A stretch of 64,000 nt of DNA from an uncultured Lachnospira sp. (GTDB lineage Bacteria; Bacillota; Clostridia; Lachnospirales; Lachnospiraceae). The notes under the pieces are model-generated. The model saw only the letters and a program-made list of their open reading frames with translations, was not told the origin of the DNA and made no database searches. The stretch's first letter is position 1. Each line of letters begins with the position of its first letter. Of this stretch, positions 44,709 to 53,832 are shown in pieces. Both the position numbers and the translations under genes were made by a program. The stretch is taken from positions 1-64,000 of the forward strand of contig CAKRIN010000013.1 of NCBI GenBank assembly GCA_934343805.1. The letters run 5' to 3'.

Positions 44709-45548
44709 TCACACACAGCTTAAAAGCTTAATATTCTTGATAAGATTATCAAGTTCTACATCAAGACTACAGTTAAATATTCCTGTACTAGTCTCAATCA
44801 TGCACTGATTTCTTTCCATGCCCATATCTTCAACAATATCAATATTAACCTCTTTCGACATTGCGCAATATATTTTCCCCTGATTATTAACAAGAAAACG
44901 ATAGTCATCCGGTGAAACCTTAATAGTAAAGTCCTTGCAACCTTCTGCATTATGCATGACATCATTAATAAGATGCAGAATTATATCATGATTATCCTCT
45001 GCAACAACATGCGTAACCTTTCTGAACACCTCAACAATAGCATTAACCAGTTCAGGTTCAACAGCCTCTTTCATCTGTGAATATTCCTGCTCAAGCTGCT
45101 TCTTCTTTGCTTCATACTCCTGTTCAAGCTCATTTATTCTGTTATTAACTTCTTCCTCTGCCTTGGAACATCCTTCATAGTAGCCATTCTGTCTGGCTTC
45201 TTCAGATATTCTGTCTGCATCATTATGGGCATCTGATAATATCTGTTCAGCCTGCTCATTGGCATCATTAATTATCTGCTGAGCCTGTTCATTAATCTGT
45301 TCAAGAGTTGCCGCTACATTATGGCCGGCAGATGAATCAGATGCTTCATCAGTAAGAGCATCTGCCACATCATCAGATATAAGCTCCTCTACCACATCAG
45401 CATGAAGTCCGTTAATAAATCCATCAGCATCCATAGTTCCCTGCTTTGAATTCATAACCGCCTGCAGCTTCTGCCTTATAATATCGTTATAATCTATAAC
45501 CCGCTCATCTTTGTTGATTGTTGTACCTCTTTTTAACAGATTAGACAA
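44709..45548 (-). CDS. fliH: Flagellar assembly protein FliH
   Basis: Peripheral stalk that links the export ATPase to the C-ring. 279 residues: a N-terminal region (SNLLKRGTT, then ERVIDYNDIIRQKLQ), a long coiled coil with Gln/Glu-rich repeats (about 85-165) and a C-terminal FliH/VirB-like domain. The frame begins with TTG at 45548, overlapping the end of fliG by eight bases; the fliG end contains GGAGGTGAT, an excellent ribosome-binding site 7-11 bases away. The next ATG is about 30 codons later and would cut conserved sequence, so TTG is likely used. Confidence 0.93.
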   Translation of the reverse strand: MSNLLKRGTTINKDERVIDYNDIIRQKLQAVMNSKQGTMDADGFINGLHADVVEELISDDVADALTDEASDSSAGHNVAATLEQINEQAQQIINDANEQAEQILSDAHNDADRISEEARQNGYYEGCSKAEEEVNNRINELEQEYEAKKKQLEQEYSQMKEAVEPELVNAIVEVFRKVTHVVAEDNHDIILHLINDVMHNAEGCKDFTIKVSPDDYRFLVNNQGKIYCAMSKEVNIDIVEDMGMERNQCMIETSTGIFNCSLDVELDNLIKNIKLLSCV

Positions 45549-46566
45549 TTATCTCATCACCTCCGCCTCGTGATATAACAATTTCAGCTGAATCTTCAAG
45601 CTTTCTGATTATATTAACAATCTTCTGCTGAGCATCTTCAACATCCTTCATACGGACAGGACCCATATATTCCATATCTTCCTTAATCATAGAAGCAAGA
45701 CGTGATGAAAGGTTATTAAGAATAACATTCTGAACCTCTTCTGTTGCGCCCTTAAGTGCAAGAGCAAGGTCATGATTATCAACATCCCTGAGTACTCTCT
45801 GTATAGCTCTGTTATCAAGTGAAAGAATATCCTCGAATACAAACATCTTCTTACGGATCTCATCTGCAAGCTCTGGTTCTTCAACCTCAAGAGTTTCCAT
45901 AATATGCTTTTCTGTTCCTCTGTCAACAGAATTAAGAATCTCTACAATTGCATCAACACCACCAACAATCGTGTAATCCTGGTTAACCAAAGATGCAAGC
46001 TTTCTTTCAAGAACCTTCTCCACCTGCTTGATAACATCTGGTGAAGTTCTATCCATCATGGCAATACGTTTTGCAACATCTGCCTGCTTTTCTGGCGGAA
46101 GCGCAGATACCACATTAGACGCCTGTGCTGCCGGAAGATAAGAAAGGATCAATGCAATTGTCTGAGGATGTTCATCCTGTATGAAGTTAAGGAGCTGTGT
46201 CGAATCAGTCTTTCTTATAAATTCAAATGGACGTACCTGAAGGCTTGCTGTAAGCTTTCCAATAACATCCTTTGCCTTCTCTTCTCCAAGAGCCTTCTCA
46301 AGAAGTTCCTTGGCATAAGAAATACCACCTTCTGCAATATACTGCTGTGCCAGACATATCTCATAGAACTCATTGAGAACCTTTTCCTTAGTCTGTGGCG
46401 ATACACTGCTTGTATTGGCAATTTCCAGTGTCAGCTGTTCTATCTCTTCTTCTTTCAAATGTTTAAATATCTGTGCAGACTTTTCTGGTCCAAGTGCAAT
46501 AAGCAGGGTTGCTGCCTTTTCTACACCATCCATCTCTCTGTCACCGTTAACCGCCGGCTTTGGCAT
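45541..46566 (-). CDS. fliG: Flagellar motor switch protein FliG
   Basis: C-ring protein that contacts the stator and generates torque. Start ATG 46566 (MPKPAVNGDREMDG) lies about nine bases after AGGAG; the ATG three codons earlier is too close. 341 residues. N and middle domains contain AATLLIALGPEKSAQIFKHL and DEHPQTIALILSYLP; the C-terminal domain has the charged torque helix (SLDNRAIQRVLRDVDNHDLA). Confidence 0.97.
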   Translation of the reverse strand: MPKPAVNGDREMDGVEKAATLLIALGPEKSAQIFKHLKEEEIEQLTLEIANTSSVSPQTKEKVLNEFYEICLAQQYIAEGGISYAKELLEKALGEEKAKDVIGKLTASLQVRPFEFIRKTDSTQLLNFIQDEHPQTIALILSYLPAAQASNVVSALPPEKQADVAKRIAMMDRTSPDVIKQVEKVLERKLASLVNQDYTIVGGVDAIVEILNSVDRGTEKHIMETLEVEEPELADEIRKKMFVFEDILSLDNRAIQRVLRDVDNHDLALALKGATEEVQNVILNNLSSRLASMIKEDMEYMGPVRMKDVEDAQQKIVNIIRKLEDSAEIVISRGGGDEIIV

Positions 46567-46610
46567 ATGTATCATCTCCTATCAAATGTATATTAAAAAA
46601 GTAATAATTA

Positions 46611-48221
46611 TCACCAGTCATCATTGAGCCAGTTTCTAAGCAGCAAAGCAACCGCCTCCGGATTCTCGTCCACGAATTTCTCGATTGCTTTTCTTGTTTC
46701 TGACTTTTCCTGTAAATCAATTTCATCAACTGTAGGCTGGTTCTCCTTAGTAGATGCCAGCATTTCCTCAACCGAAAGTTCAGGCTCTTTCTCCTCAACC
46801 GTAAGAGGTCTTGCACTTCTAAGCACGATAAATACAAGAATTCCAAGAATAGCAACTGCGAGTGCAATCTGTACCCAGAACGAAGCCCTGCTAAGAATAC
46901 TCGTCTTAGTTGAATCTGTAAAATATGGCACATTATATGCGAGAACAGTTATTTTATCTGTAGATATACCTGTCGCATTAGAAAACATATTAATCCAGTC
47001 AGAGCTTACATCAACCTGTACAGGATCTGCATTCTGTGCTTTGAATTCATCCCATGTCATATTATCGAGATATCCCAGCTTCTTGCAGTCATCCTCATTA
47101 TATACAACATTCTTGATAAGAGTGACTGCCATTGTAGAACTGTCATATACAATCTTGCCAGGTTCAGAATTAGTTGTTGTAACAAGCTGGTCTGGAAGAT
47201 ACTGATACTGCTTGACAGTATAAGTAGAAGAACTTGATGTTCCATCTGTAAGATCATATGTTGTTCCACTTTCACCATTACTTGTTGTACCAGGTGTTCC
47301 ACTTGCTCCATTAGTTCCTACCGACTGAAGTTCATAAGAAGTATCATATAATCCTTCTTCTCTTCCCTCCTGAGCCTTATACTCAGTTGCAATCTTATTA
47401 ACAGTATCCCAGTCAAGATCAAGATTAAGTGCAACAGTTGCATCATTAAACAAAGATGTTGAAAGTGCTGTATTCTTAACTCCGGCTGCAACCGTATTCT
47501 CAATCTGCGACTTATACTTCAACTTGCTTGAATAAGAAATATTAGATACAGAACCTGAATTATCCGCTCCATTAAACAGAGTCTTTCCTGTTGTATCTAT
47601 AATAGTTATCCCATTAGTATTATCATTACCAACTGCTGTTGCAAGAAATACAGCAATACTCTCAGCAGCATCATCTCCAACAGTCTTATTAGTGTCAAGA
47701 GTAACCGCAACAGTAGTATCTTTCTTAGTTGCATAGAACGAATTGCTGTCATCAGCAAGATGTACTGTAACAGACGCTGACTTAACTCCATCGAGTGAAC
47801 CTATATCATTGGCAAATTTCGTTTCAAGATACTTGGCATACTTCTTATTCTTATCAGATTCTGTTGTTGTAAGACTGCTGTTAAGAGCATCCTCAAGAGA
47901 ATATCCTGATGGCTTGATATCATTAGATGCAATAAGCATCTTTGCATTAGTAAGATCCTGCTTCTTAACCTTAACAGTCATACTATCTATCTCATATGCA
48001 TAATTATTATCCGAAAGAAGAGTTGTGACTGTATTCATCTCATTGTAATCTTCACATTGTGTAAGCTCTTCATACGTTGGTCTTGAAAGAATATACGCAA
48101 TAACAATTACAGCGGCAATAAACACAACAGTCGCACTCACAATTATTATCTTCTGATTCTTGCTCCAGCTCTTCCATATTTCAAGAAGTCTGGCTGGAAT
48201 CTGTTTCAATCTATCTAACAT
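46611..48221 (-). CDS. fliF: Flagellar MS-ring protein FliF
   Basis: Forms the membrane ring at the base of the flagellum. Two membrane segments (about 25-45 and 440-462) flank a large extracellular domain with ring-building motifs and a Gly/Ser/Thr-rich loop (about 295-325). The cytosolic C-terminus (about 490-536) contains the FliG-binding end. 536 residues. Between fliE and fliG as usual. Confidence 0.96.
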   Translation of the reverse strand: MLDRLKQIPARLLEIWKSWSKNQKIIIVSATVVFIAAVIVIAYILSRPTYEELTQCEDYNEMNTVTTLLSDNNYAYEIDSMTVKVKKQDLTNAKMLIASNDIKPSGYSLEDALNSSLTTTESDKNKKYAKYLETKFANDIGSLDGVKSASVTVHLADDSNSFYATKKDTTVAVTLDTNKTVGDDAAESIAVFLATAVGNDNTNGITIIDTTGKTLFNGADNSGSVSNISYSSKLKYKSQIENTVAAGVKNTALSTSLFNDATVALNLDLDWDTVNKIATEYKAQEGREEGLYDTSYELQSVGTNGASGTPGTTSNGESGTTYDLTDGTSSSSTYTVKQYQYLPDQLVTTTNSEPGKIVYDSSTMAVTLIKNVVYNEDDCKKLGYLDNMTWDEFKAQNADPVQVDVSSDWINMFSNATGISTDKITVLAYNVPYFTDSTKTSILSRASFWVQIALAVAILGILVFIVLRSARPLTVEEKEPELSVEEMLASTKENQPTVDEIDLQEKSETRKAIEKFVDENPEAVALLLRNWLNDDW

Positions 48222-48234
48222 AAAAAACCCCTAT

Positions 48235-48573
48235 TTACATTGACATATTCATAATAGAGTTATAGGCCTCCAATGCCTTATCTCTTATTGCGACAGTATA
48301 CTGAAGCGCAATATTAGCCTCCTGCTGATACACTCCCAGTTCATGAGTGTTAGTCATATTGCCAAGTGCATAATCAATCTCGGCCTGCTGGGCTCTCTGC
48401 ACATATGAATTGGTACTGCTCAAAAGTCCTGATACCGAATCATATATTGCATCAAATGTAGTGTCAGTATTCTTATCACTCACATTATTAATAGCCGCGT
48501 TGTCCTTCATAGCCGAAGTAACTTTATTGACATAATCACTGCCAAGCGTTCCAATCGCACTAGTCAAATCCAT
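48235..48573 (-). CDS. fliE: Flagellar hook-basal body protein FliE
   Basis: Connects the MS-ring to the rod. A 112-residue helical protein with the conserved C-terminal part (QAEIDYALGNMTNTHELGVY and ALQYTVAIRDKALEAYNSIM). It lies 30 bases after flgC and 13 bases before fliF. Confidence 0.94.
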   Translation of the reverse strand: MDLTSAIGTLGSDYVNKVTSAMKDNAAINNVSDKNTDTTFDAIYDSVSGLLSSTNSYVQRAQQAEIDYALGNMTNTHELGVYQQEANIALQYTVAIRDKALEAYNSIMNMSM

Positions 48574-48603
48574 ATATATTCTCCTATTCCTTAATCCAAA
48601 TCA

Positions 48604-49104
48604 TTACGTTGTTGAACCAATAGACAAACCTTTAGATGCCATTGACTTGCTCGCATTAAATGCTGATATATTAGCCTCATAAGAACGTGATGCATCAATG
48701 AGGTCTGTCATTTCCTGAACGATATTAACATTAGGGTATGTAACATATCCATTCTCATCTGCATCCGGATGTGACGGATCATACACTCTCTCCATATCCG
48801 TTGATGTATCCTCATATACAGATGTAACCTTGACACCGCTTCCCACAACGCCTCCATTAGCAAGTCTTAATGCATCTGAAAATGTTGAATAAGCACCCGT
48901 TCCATATGAACCATATGCTGACTTTCCAAGTGCTGTTCCAGTCATTGTCTTCTCAGTGAATACAACTGCCTTTCTTACATACGGTGTTCCATCACTCGTT
49001 CTTGTTGTATCTGCATTGGCAATATTTTCTGATATAACATCTGTTCTTAACTGCTGTGCTGTCATACCTGATGCACTAACATTAAATGCTGTAAACATTG
49101 ACAT
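48604..49104 (-). CDS. flgC: Flagellar basal-body rod protein FlgC
   Basis: Proximal rod subunit. N-terminal FNVSASGMTAQQLRTDVISE and C-terminal NVNIVQEMTDLIDASRSYEA motifs are diagnostic of the rod/hook family. 166 residues, slightly longer than average because of a central loop (about 55-90). AAAGGAG precedes the ATG. Confidence 0.95.
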   Translation of the reverse strand: MSMFTAFNVSASGMTAQQLRTDVISENIANADTTRTSDGTPYVRKAVVFTEKTMTGTALGKSAYGSYGTGAYSTFSDALRLANGGVVGSGVKVTSVYEDTSTDMERVYDPSHPDADENGYVTYPNVNIVQEMTDLIDASRSYEANISAFNASKSMASKGLSIGSTT

Positions 49105-49144
49105 AAGGTATATCTCCTTTCAAATTCTCATTCTATATACGCAT

Positions 49145-49537
49145 CTACTTAATAACTGCCTTAAATCTTGAAAATTCATTATTCATACTGTCTATAAGTG
49201 CATTATAATTAATCTGCTCTGCTGCCAGCTCGACATTCTCTGTAGACAGATCCACATTATTACCATCCTTGCGGTAAGAAAGTGTACTGTTATCAGTATA
49301 AGTTCTTATGGCAAGATCATTATAATTAACATTATTAACCCTCTGTGTCAGAGATGAAGCACTGTCGCCAGAGCGTTGCAGTGCATTAGCAAGATATGAC
49401 TGAAACTCAACATCCTGTCTCTTATAATTAGGTGTATCAACATTGGCAATATTATTAGTAAGAACTTCTTCTCTTGTCCAACTGGCATCTGCTGCCGACT
49501 TTAGTAAATTCACATAACCAAAAGCTCCTGAGCCCAT
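49145..49537 (-). CDS. flgB: Flagellar basal-body rod protein FlgB
   Basis: First gene of the fla/che operon; proximal rod subunit. 130 residues with the rod motif EEVLTNNIANVDTPNYKRQD and the C-terminal NVELAAEQINYNALIDSM. AAAGGA lies upstream of the ATG. It follows codY across a terminator and a sigma-A promoter. Confidence 0.95.
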   Translation of the reverse strand: MGSGAFGYVNLLKSAADASWTREEVLTNNIANVDTPNYKRQDVEFQSYLANALQRSGDSASSLTQRVNNVNYNDLAIRTYTDNSTLSYRKDGNNVDLSTENVELAAEQINYNALIDSMNNEFSRFKAVIK

Positions 49538-49614
49538 ATCAATCTTCCTTTCTTATTAAGTCCACTTAAAATTCCGTATATGCATAATACGAGAACATAA
49601 AAACACTAAATACC

Positions 49615-49642
49615 ATTATAAATTATAATGCCGAAAAAACAA
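49615..49642 (-). promoter_or_regulatory. Sigma-A promoter of the fla/che operon
   Basis: Minus-strand TTGTTT (49642-49637), a 16-base spacer and TATAAT (49620-49615). A second TATAAT (49627-49622) overlaps the spacer. The predicted leader is about 70 bases and contains a near-palindrome (CGTAT-T-ATGCAT-ATACG, 49575-49591). No sigma-28 signature (TAAA and GCCGATAA at 15 bases) or clear CodY box was found. Confidence 0.65.
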
Positions 49643-49690
49643 GATTTTTTTGGTAATTTCGACATAATTTGGACATGATTTTGACAAACA

Positions 49691-49723
49691 AAAACAAAAT
49701 GGACCCAATAGAAATTGGATCCA
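49691..49723 (-). terminator. Intrinsic terminator after codY
   Basis: Arms 49723-49714 and 49709-49700 form a 10-bp stem with one G-T pair and a 4-base loop, followed by TTTTGTTTTTG. It separates the comM-dprA-topA-codY unit from the fla/che operon. Confidence 0.87.
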
Positions 49724-49774
49724 TCCTTCACACAACTCACTCCGTAAGCTATATTAATTATACATTGTACAGCT

Positions 49775-50545
49775 TTATACATCAAGCTTTTTTATTGCTT
49801 CAAAGACAACTTCATTAAGTACCTTAATTCTTGTCCCTTTCATTCCTGATGATTTAGTTGAAATCACTCCTGCACTGTCAAACTTTTTCAATGCATTGAC
49901 AATAACAGATCTTGTAATTCCTGTTTTATCAGCAATACGGCTGGCAACAAGAAGCCCATCAGAGCCATCCATTTCGTCAAAAACTGCCTTAATTGCCTGA
50001 AGTTCAGAAGATGACAACGTATTGATTGCCGACTTTACAAGCTTCTTTTTCTGTTCATCTTCTGCATGCTCTTTATTAACAGAATTCATCATTTCAAGAC
50101 CGACAACAGTTGTTCCATACTCGCTAAGAATAATATCATCAATTTCGTAGTCCCTCGCACACTTATACATAAAAAGTGTACCCAGTCTCTCTCCTCCTAT
50201 ATCCACAGGCGATATTAACGCTGTGAACTTTCTTTCATTACCATTGGTAAATCCAAGAGTAAGAAGATTAACATTCTCCTTAGTAGAAAGAACTCCCAGT
50301 AATCTTTCATTAAACATATGATCAACAAATCCACCTACATCTGTAGTAATCAATTCATTGATCCTGTCTATACCTTCATAATATCCTGCCCCAAGAACCT
50401 TTCCCTTCTGGCTTATAACCAGAATATTAGATTCAAGTATTGAGCTTAATACTTCACATATATCATTAAACTCAACCCTGACCGAATGGTTATTATGGAG
50501 CAGCTTGTTAATTTTCCTAGTCTTATCAAGAAGCTGGACGCTCAT
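49775..50545 (-). CDS. codY: GTP- and branched-chain-amino-acid-sensing repressor CodY
   Basis: Global nutritional repressor of low-GC Gram-positives. An N-terminal GAF domain (about 1-155) binds isoleucine/valine, and a C-terminal winged helix contains ASRIADKTGITRSVIVNALK (about 203-222). 256 residues, family length. It is encoded directly upstream of flgB as in B. subtilis, and CodY represses that flagellar promoter there; whether it does so here is inference. Confidence 0.97.
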   Translation of the reverse strand: MSVQLLDKTRKINKLLHNNHSVRVEFNDICEVLSSILESNILVISQKGKVLGAGYYEGIDRINELITTDVGGFVDHMFNERLLGVLSTKENVNLLTLGFTNGNERKFTALISPVDIGGERLGTLFMYKCARDYEIDDIILSEYGTTVVGLEMMNSVNKEHAEDEQKKKLVKSAINTLSSSELQAIKAVFDEMDGSDGLLVASRIADKTGITRSVIVNALKKFDSAGVISTKSSGMKGTRIKVLNEVVFEAIKKLDV

Positions 50546-50576
50546 TGTAAATCCCCCATTCTATAAAACAACCTGC

Positions 50577-52652
50577 TTACTTGCTTTCTTGTGGCTTTTC
50601 TTCGACATATCCGCATGTCTCATCTGCACACACAAGCTTGCTGCCTTTCTCTATCATATATCCGCCACACTTAGGACACTTTTTAGCAGATGGCTTCTGC
50701 CATGATACAAAATCACACTCTGGATATCCTTCACAGCCATAGAACATTCTGCCCTTCTTAGTCTTCTTAAGAATCACATCCTTGCCACACTTAGGGCATG
50801 GTACACCAATCTTTTCAAGATAAGGCTTAGTATTGTGACACTCTGGAAATCCCGGACATCCAAGGAACTTTCCATGTGGTCCGTATTTGATAACCATGTT
50901 TCTTCCACACTTATCACATACGACATCAGTAACCTCATCTTCTATCTTGACATGTTCTAATTCTTTCTCTGCCTCATCAATTGCCTCTTTAAGATCAGGA
51001 TAGAAATTCCTTATAATTTCTTTCCACTCAACTGTTCCCTCTGCAACACCATCAAGCAAAGATTCCATATTAGCAGTGAACTTGACATCAACAATTGTAG
51101 GAAATGCTGTCATCATAATATTATTAACAGCATTACCAAGCTCAGAAACATACAGGTTCTTATTCTCTTTTATAACATAATGTCTTGCAATTATTGTTGA
51201 GATAGTAGGTGCGTAAGTACTAGGCCTTCCTATTCCCTGTTCCTCAAGTGCCTTTACAAGAGATGCCTCAGTAAAATGTGCCGGTGGCTGTGTAAAATGC
51301 TGTACTCCATTAACATCCTCAAGTGAAAGCTGTGATGCCTCATCAAGACCTTTAGCAAGCGTATTAGTCTCTTCATTATCATCATCATTCTTATATACAG
51401 ACATAAAACCATCAAATGCAACCTTAGATGCTGCTACTGAGAATCTGTACTTACCAGCCGCAATCTTAACAGATGTTGTCTCATACACTGCTGGTGCCAT
51501 CTGGCTTGCAACAAATCTTTTCCATATAAGCTGATATAATCTGAACTGGTCTCTCTGCAAAGATTCCTTAACTACAGCTGGGGATAGAGTAAGATCTGTA
51601 GGTCGTATTGCCTCATGAGCATCCTGAATCTTCTTATCGTCTTTCTTGGCTGATTTTCCTTCAAGAAGATACTTTTCCCCATAATTACCGCTTATATATT
51701 CCTTAGATGCCTCCTTAGCTTCGTCAGCAACTCTTGTAGAGTCAGTTCTTAAGTAAGTAATTATACCTATTGTTCCCCTGCCCTTAATATCAACGCCTTC
51801 ATATAACTGCTGTGCTATATTCATAGTTCTCTTGGTTGACATATTAAGTGTCTTGGCTGCTTCCTGCTGCAAAGTACTTGTTGTGAATGGAAGAGGTGAC
51901 TTTTTAATCTTCTCACCCTTCTTGATGCTTTCTACTTTAAAGCTGCTTTTCTTAACCTCTTCAAGTATCTTATTCATCTGGTCTGCATTCTTAATATCAA
52001 TCTTTCCATTCTCATCACCATAGAACTTGGCAACAAGAGGCTTCTTCTCTCCCTTGATATTAAGAACCGCATCCATTGTCCAGTATTCTTCCGGAATAAA
52101 TGCATCTATTTCATTCTCTCTGTCACATATAATTCTTAATGCAACTGACTGAACTCTTCCTGCGCTAAGTCCTCTTTTAATCTTAGCCCATAACAAAGGA
52201 CTTATTCCATATCCGACAATTCGGTCAAGAACTCTTCTTGACTGCTGTGCGTCAACAAGATTCATATCAATCTTTCTTGCTTCCTTTAATGATGCTTTAA
52301 CCGCATTCTTAGTGATTTCGTTGAAAGTTATTCTGTATATATCCTTGTCTTCCAGCTTAAGTGCCGCTGCAAGATGCCACGAAATAGCCTCTCCTTCACG
52401 GTCGGGATCGGTTGCGAGATACACTTTATCTGCTTTCTTGGCTTCTTTTCTTAATGCTGCAAGAATATCTCCTTTTCCTCTTATAGTAATGTACTTAGGT
52501 TCATAATCATGTTCTATATCAACACCCATCTGGCTCTTAGGAAGATCCCTCACATGTCCCTGAGACGCCATAACCTTATAATTAGCTCCTAAAAACTTGC
52601 TTATTGTCTTAACCTTGGCAGGTGACTCCACTATAACTAAATACTTTGCCAT
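50577..52652 (-). CDS. topA: DNA topoisomerase I
   Basis: Type IA topoisomerase that relaxes negative supercoils. TOPRIM start YLVIVESPAKVKTI, active-site Tyr in GIITYLRTDSTRV (about 298-310), and three C-terminal zinc ribbons (about 582-612, 622-655 and 664-685). 691 residues. It follows dprA with a 15-base gap and precedes codY by 31 bases. Confidence 0.97.
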   Translation of the reverse strand: MAKYLVIVESPAKVKTISKFLGANYKVMASQGHVRDLPKSQMGVDIEHDYEPKYITIRGKGDILAALRKEAKKADKVYLATDPDREGEAISWHLAAALKLEDKDIYRITFNEITKNAVKASLKEARKIDMNLVDAQQSRRVLDRIVGYGISPLLWAKIKRGLSAGRVQSVALRIICDRENEIDAFIPEEYWTMDAVLNIKGEKKPLVAKFYGDENGKIDIKNADQMNKILEEVKKSSFKVESIKKGEKIKKSPLPFTTSTLQQEAAKTLNMSTKRTMNIAQQLYEGVDIKGRGTIGIITYLRTDSTRVADEAKEASKEYISGNYGEKYLLEGKSAKKDDKKIQDAHEAIRPTDLTLSPAVVKESLQRDQFRLYQLIWKRFVASQMAPAVYETTSVKIAAGKYRFSVAASKVAFDGFMSVYKNDDDNEETNTLAKGLDEASQLSLEDVNGVQHFTQPPAHFTEASLVKALEEQGIGRPSTYAPTISTIIARHYVIKENKNLYVSELGNAVNNIMMTAFPTIVDVKFTANMESLLDGVAEGTVEWKEIIRNFYPDLKEAIDEAEKELEHVKIEDEVTDVVCDKCGRNMVIKYGPHGKFLGCPGFPECHNTKPYLEKIGVPCPKCGKDVILKKTKKGRMFYGCEGYPECDFVSWQKPSAKKCPKCGGYMIEKGSKLVCADETCGYVEEKPQESK

Positions 52653-52667
52653 TAATAGTCCTCCAAA

Positions 52668-53819
52668 TCAAATATGCTTCCTTACATAATAATTCTTAGA
52701 GACCTCATCTATCAGTCCTTCTAATTCCAGTTCCAGTAAAAGCCCCTCTGCTTCTACAAGACCAATTCCTGAGTTCTTTATTATCGTCTCCAGACTTACA
52801 GGAAACAAATTGATTTGACTATACACCATATTTTTAGGGCTTGCAAGTCCTGATTTTCCAAAATGCACTTTCCCAGCATTAATATCAGCCTGTCCAGATG
52901 CCGAATTATCGGGCTGTTTCTCTATCATACAGTTAGCATTAATATATGAATCTATTATTTTAGTAGAATATATATCTTCTGGTCTTGTAATAATATCTGC
53001 GCCTTCCTTTATAAGCTGCATGCATCCCTCACTTAATGCATCTCCAATTCTTCCCGGAACAACATATACATCCTTATTCTGTTCAAGAGCCTGATCTGCT
53101 GTTATAAGCGAACCGCTCTTCTTTCTGGCTTCAACAACGATCAATGCATCTGACAACGCACTTATTATTCTGTTTCTTAATGGAAACTGCCCTGCCCTTG
53201 GCGGCGTCTGTACCGCATATTCCGACAGTATACCTCCTGATGTCTCTAACTGCGAATACAATTCAATATTAGTTCTTGGATAACATATATCAACACCACA
53301 CCCTAGAACTGCCAGGCTGTATCCGCCAGACTGTATCGCTCCTTTTTGTCCTGCTGCATCAATTCCAAGCGCCATACCGCTTATAACCTGAATTCCCATA
53401 GCCGCATACGCTTTGGCAAAATATTCAGCAATGCTTCTCCCATACTCTGTACAATTCCTTGCTCCGACAATGGCAACTGCCGGCCTGTTCTCATCAGGAA
53501 GTCTTCCCTTGTAATATAATATATATGGATAATCGTATATATTCATAAGCTTAGATGGATAATCAGGCTTTCCCGGATATGTAAAACGTATCTTCTTATC
53601 TGCCAGAGTGCAGTATTCCTTATATATATGTTCATCCTTTCTATTATGTATAATTGCCTGTACATCTCTGTCTGTAATTCCTCTTACACTTCCAAGAACC
53701 CTGTCTGATGCACCATATACTTCCCTTGGATTGTCAAATACATTAAATATGTGTCTTAGCTTCGCATTCGATATCCCTGTAATATTATTAATCCAATACC
53801 AGTAATATTCATCTATCAT
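52668..53819 (-). CDS. dprA: DNA-processing protein DprA (Smf)
   Basis: Loads RecA on incoming single-stranded DNA in transformation. From ATG 53819 (MIDEYYWYWINNITG) with GAGG upstream it has 383 residues and does not overlap comM; earlier in-frame starts would. An N-terminal HhH-like part precedes the Rossmann core with AIVGARNCTEYG, SGMALGIDAAGQKGAI and LGCGVDICYPRTN; a C-terminal winged helix ends the protein. Confidence 0.95.
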   Translation of the reverse strand: MIDEYYWYWINNITGISNAKLRHIFNVFDNPREVYGASDRVLGSVRGITDRDVQAIIHNRKDEHIYKEYCTLADKKIRFTYPGKPDYPSKLMNIYDYPYILYYKGRLPDENRPAVAIVGARNCTEYGRSIAEYFAKAYAAMGIQVISGMALGIDAAGQKGAIQSGGYSLAVLGCGVDICYPRTNIELYSQLETSGGILSEYAVQTPPRAGQFPLRNRIISALSDALIVVEARKKSGSLITADQALEQNKDVYVVPGRIGDALSEGCMQLIKEGADIITRPEDIYSTKIIDSYINANCMIEKQPDNSASGQADINAGKVHFGKSGLASPKNMVYSQINLFPVSLETIIKNSGIGLVEAEGLLLELELEGLIDEVSKNYYVRKHI

Positions 53820-53832
53820 ATATTCCTCATTA

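Noticed and set aside
49607..49640. Sigma-28 promoter (TAAA and GCCGA) on the plus strand before flgB
   Set aside because: The spacing is 19 bases instead of about 15 and it would point away from flgB.
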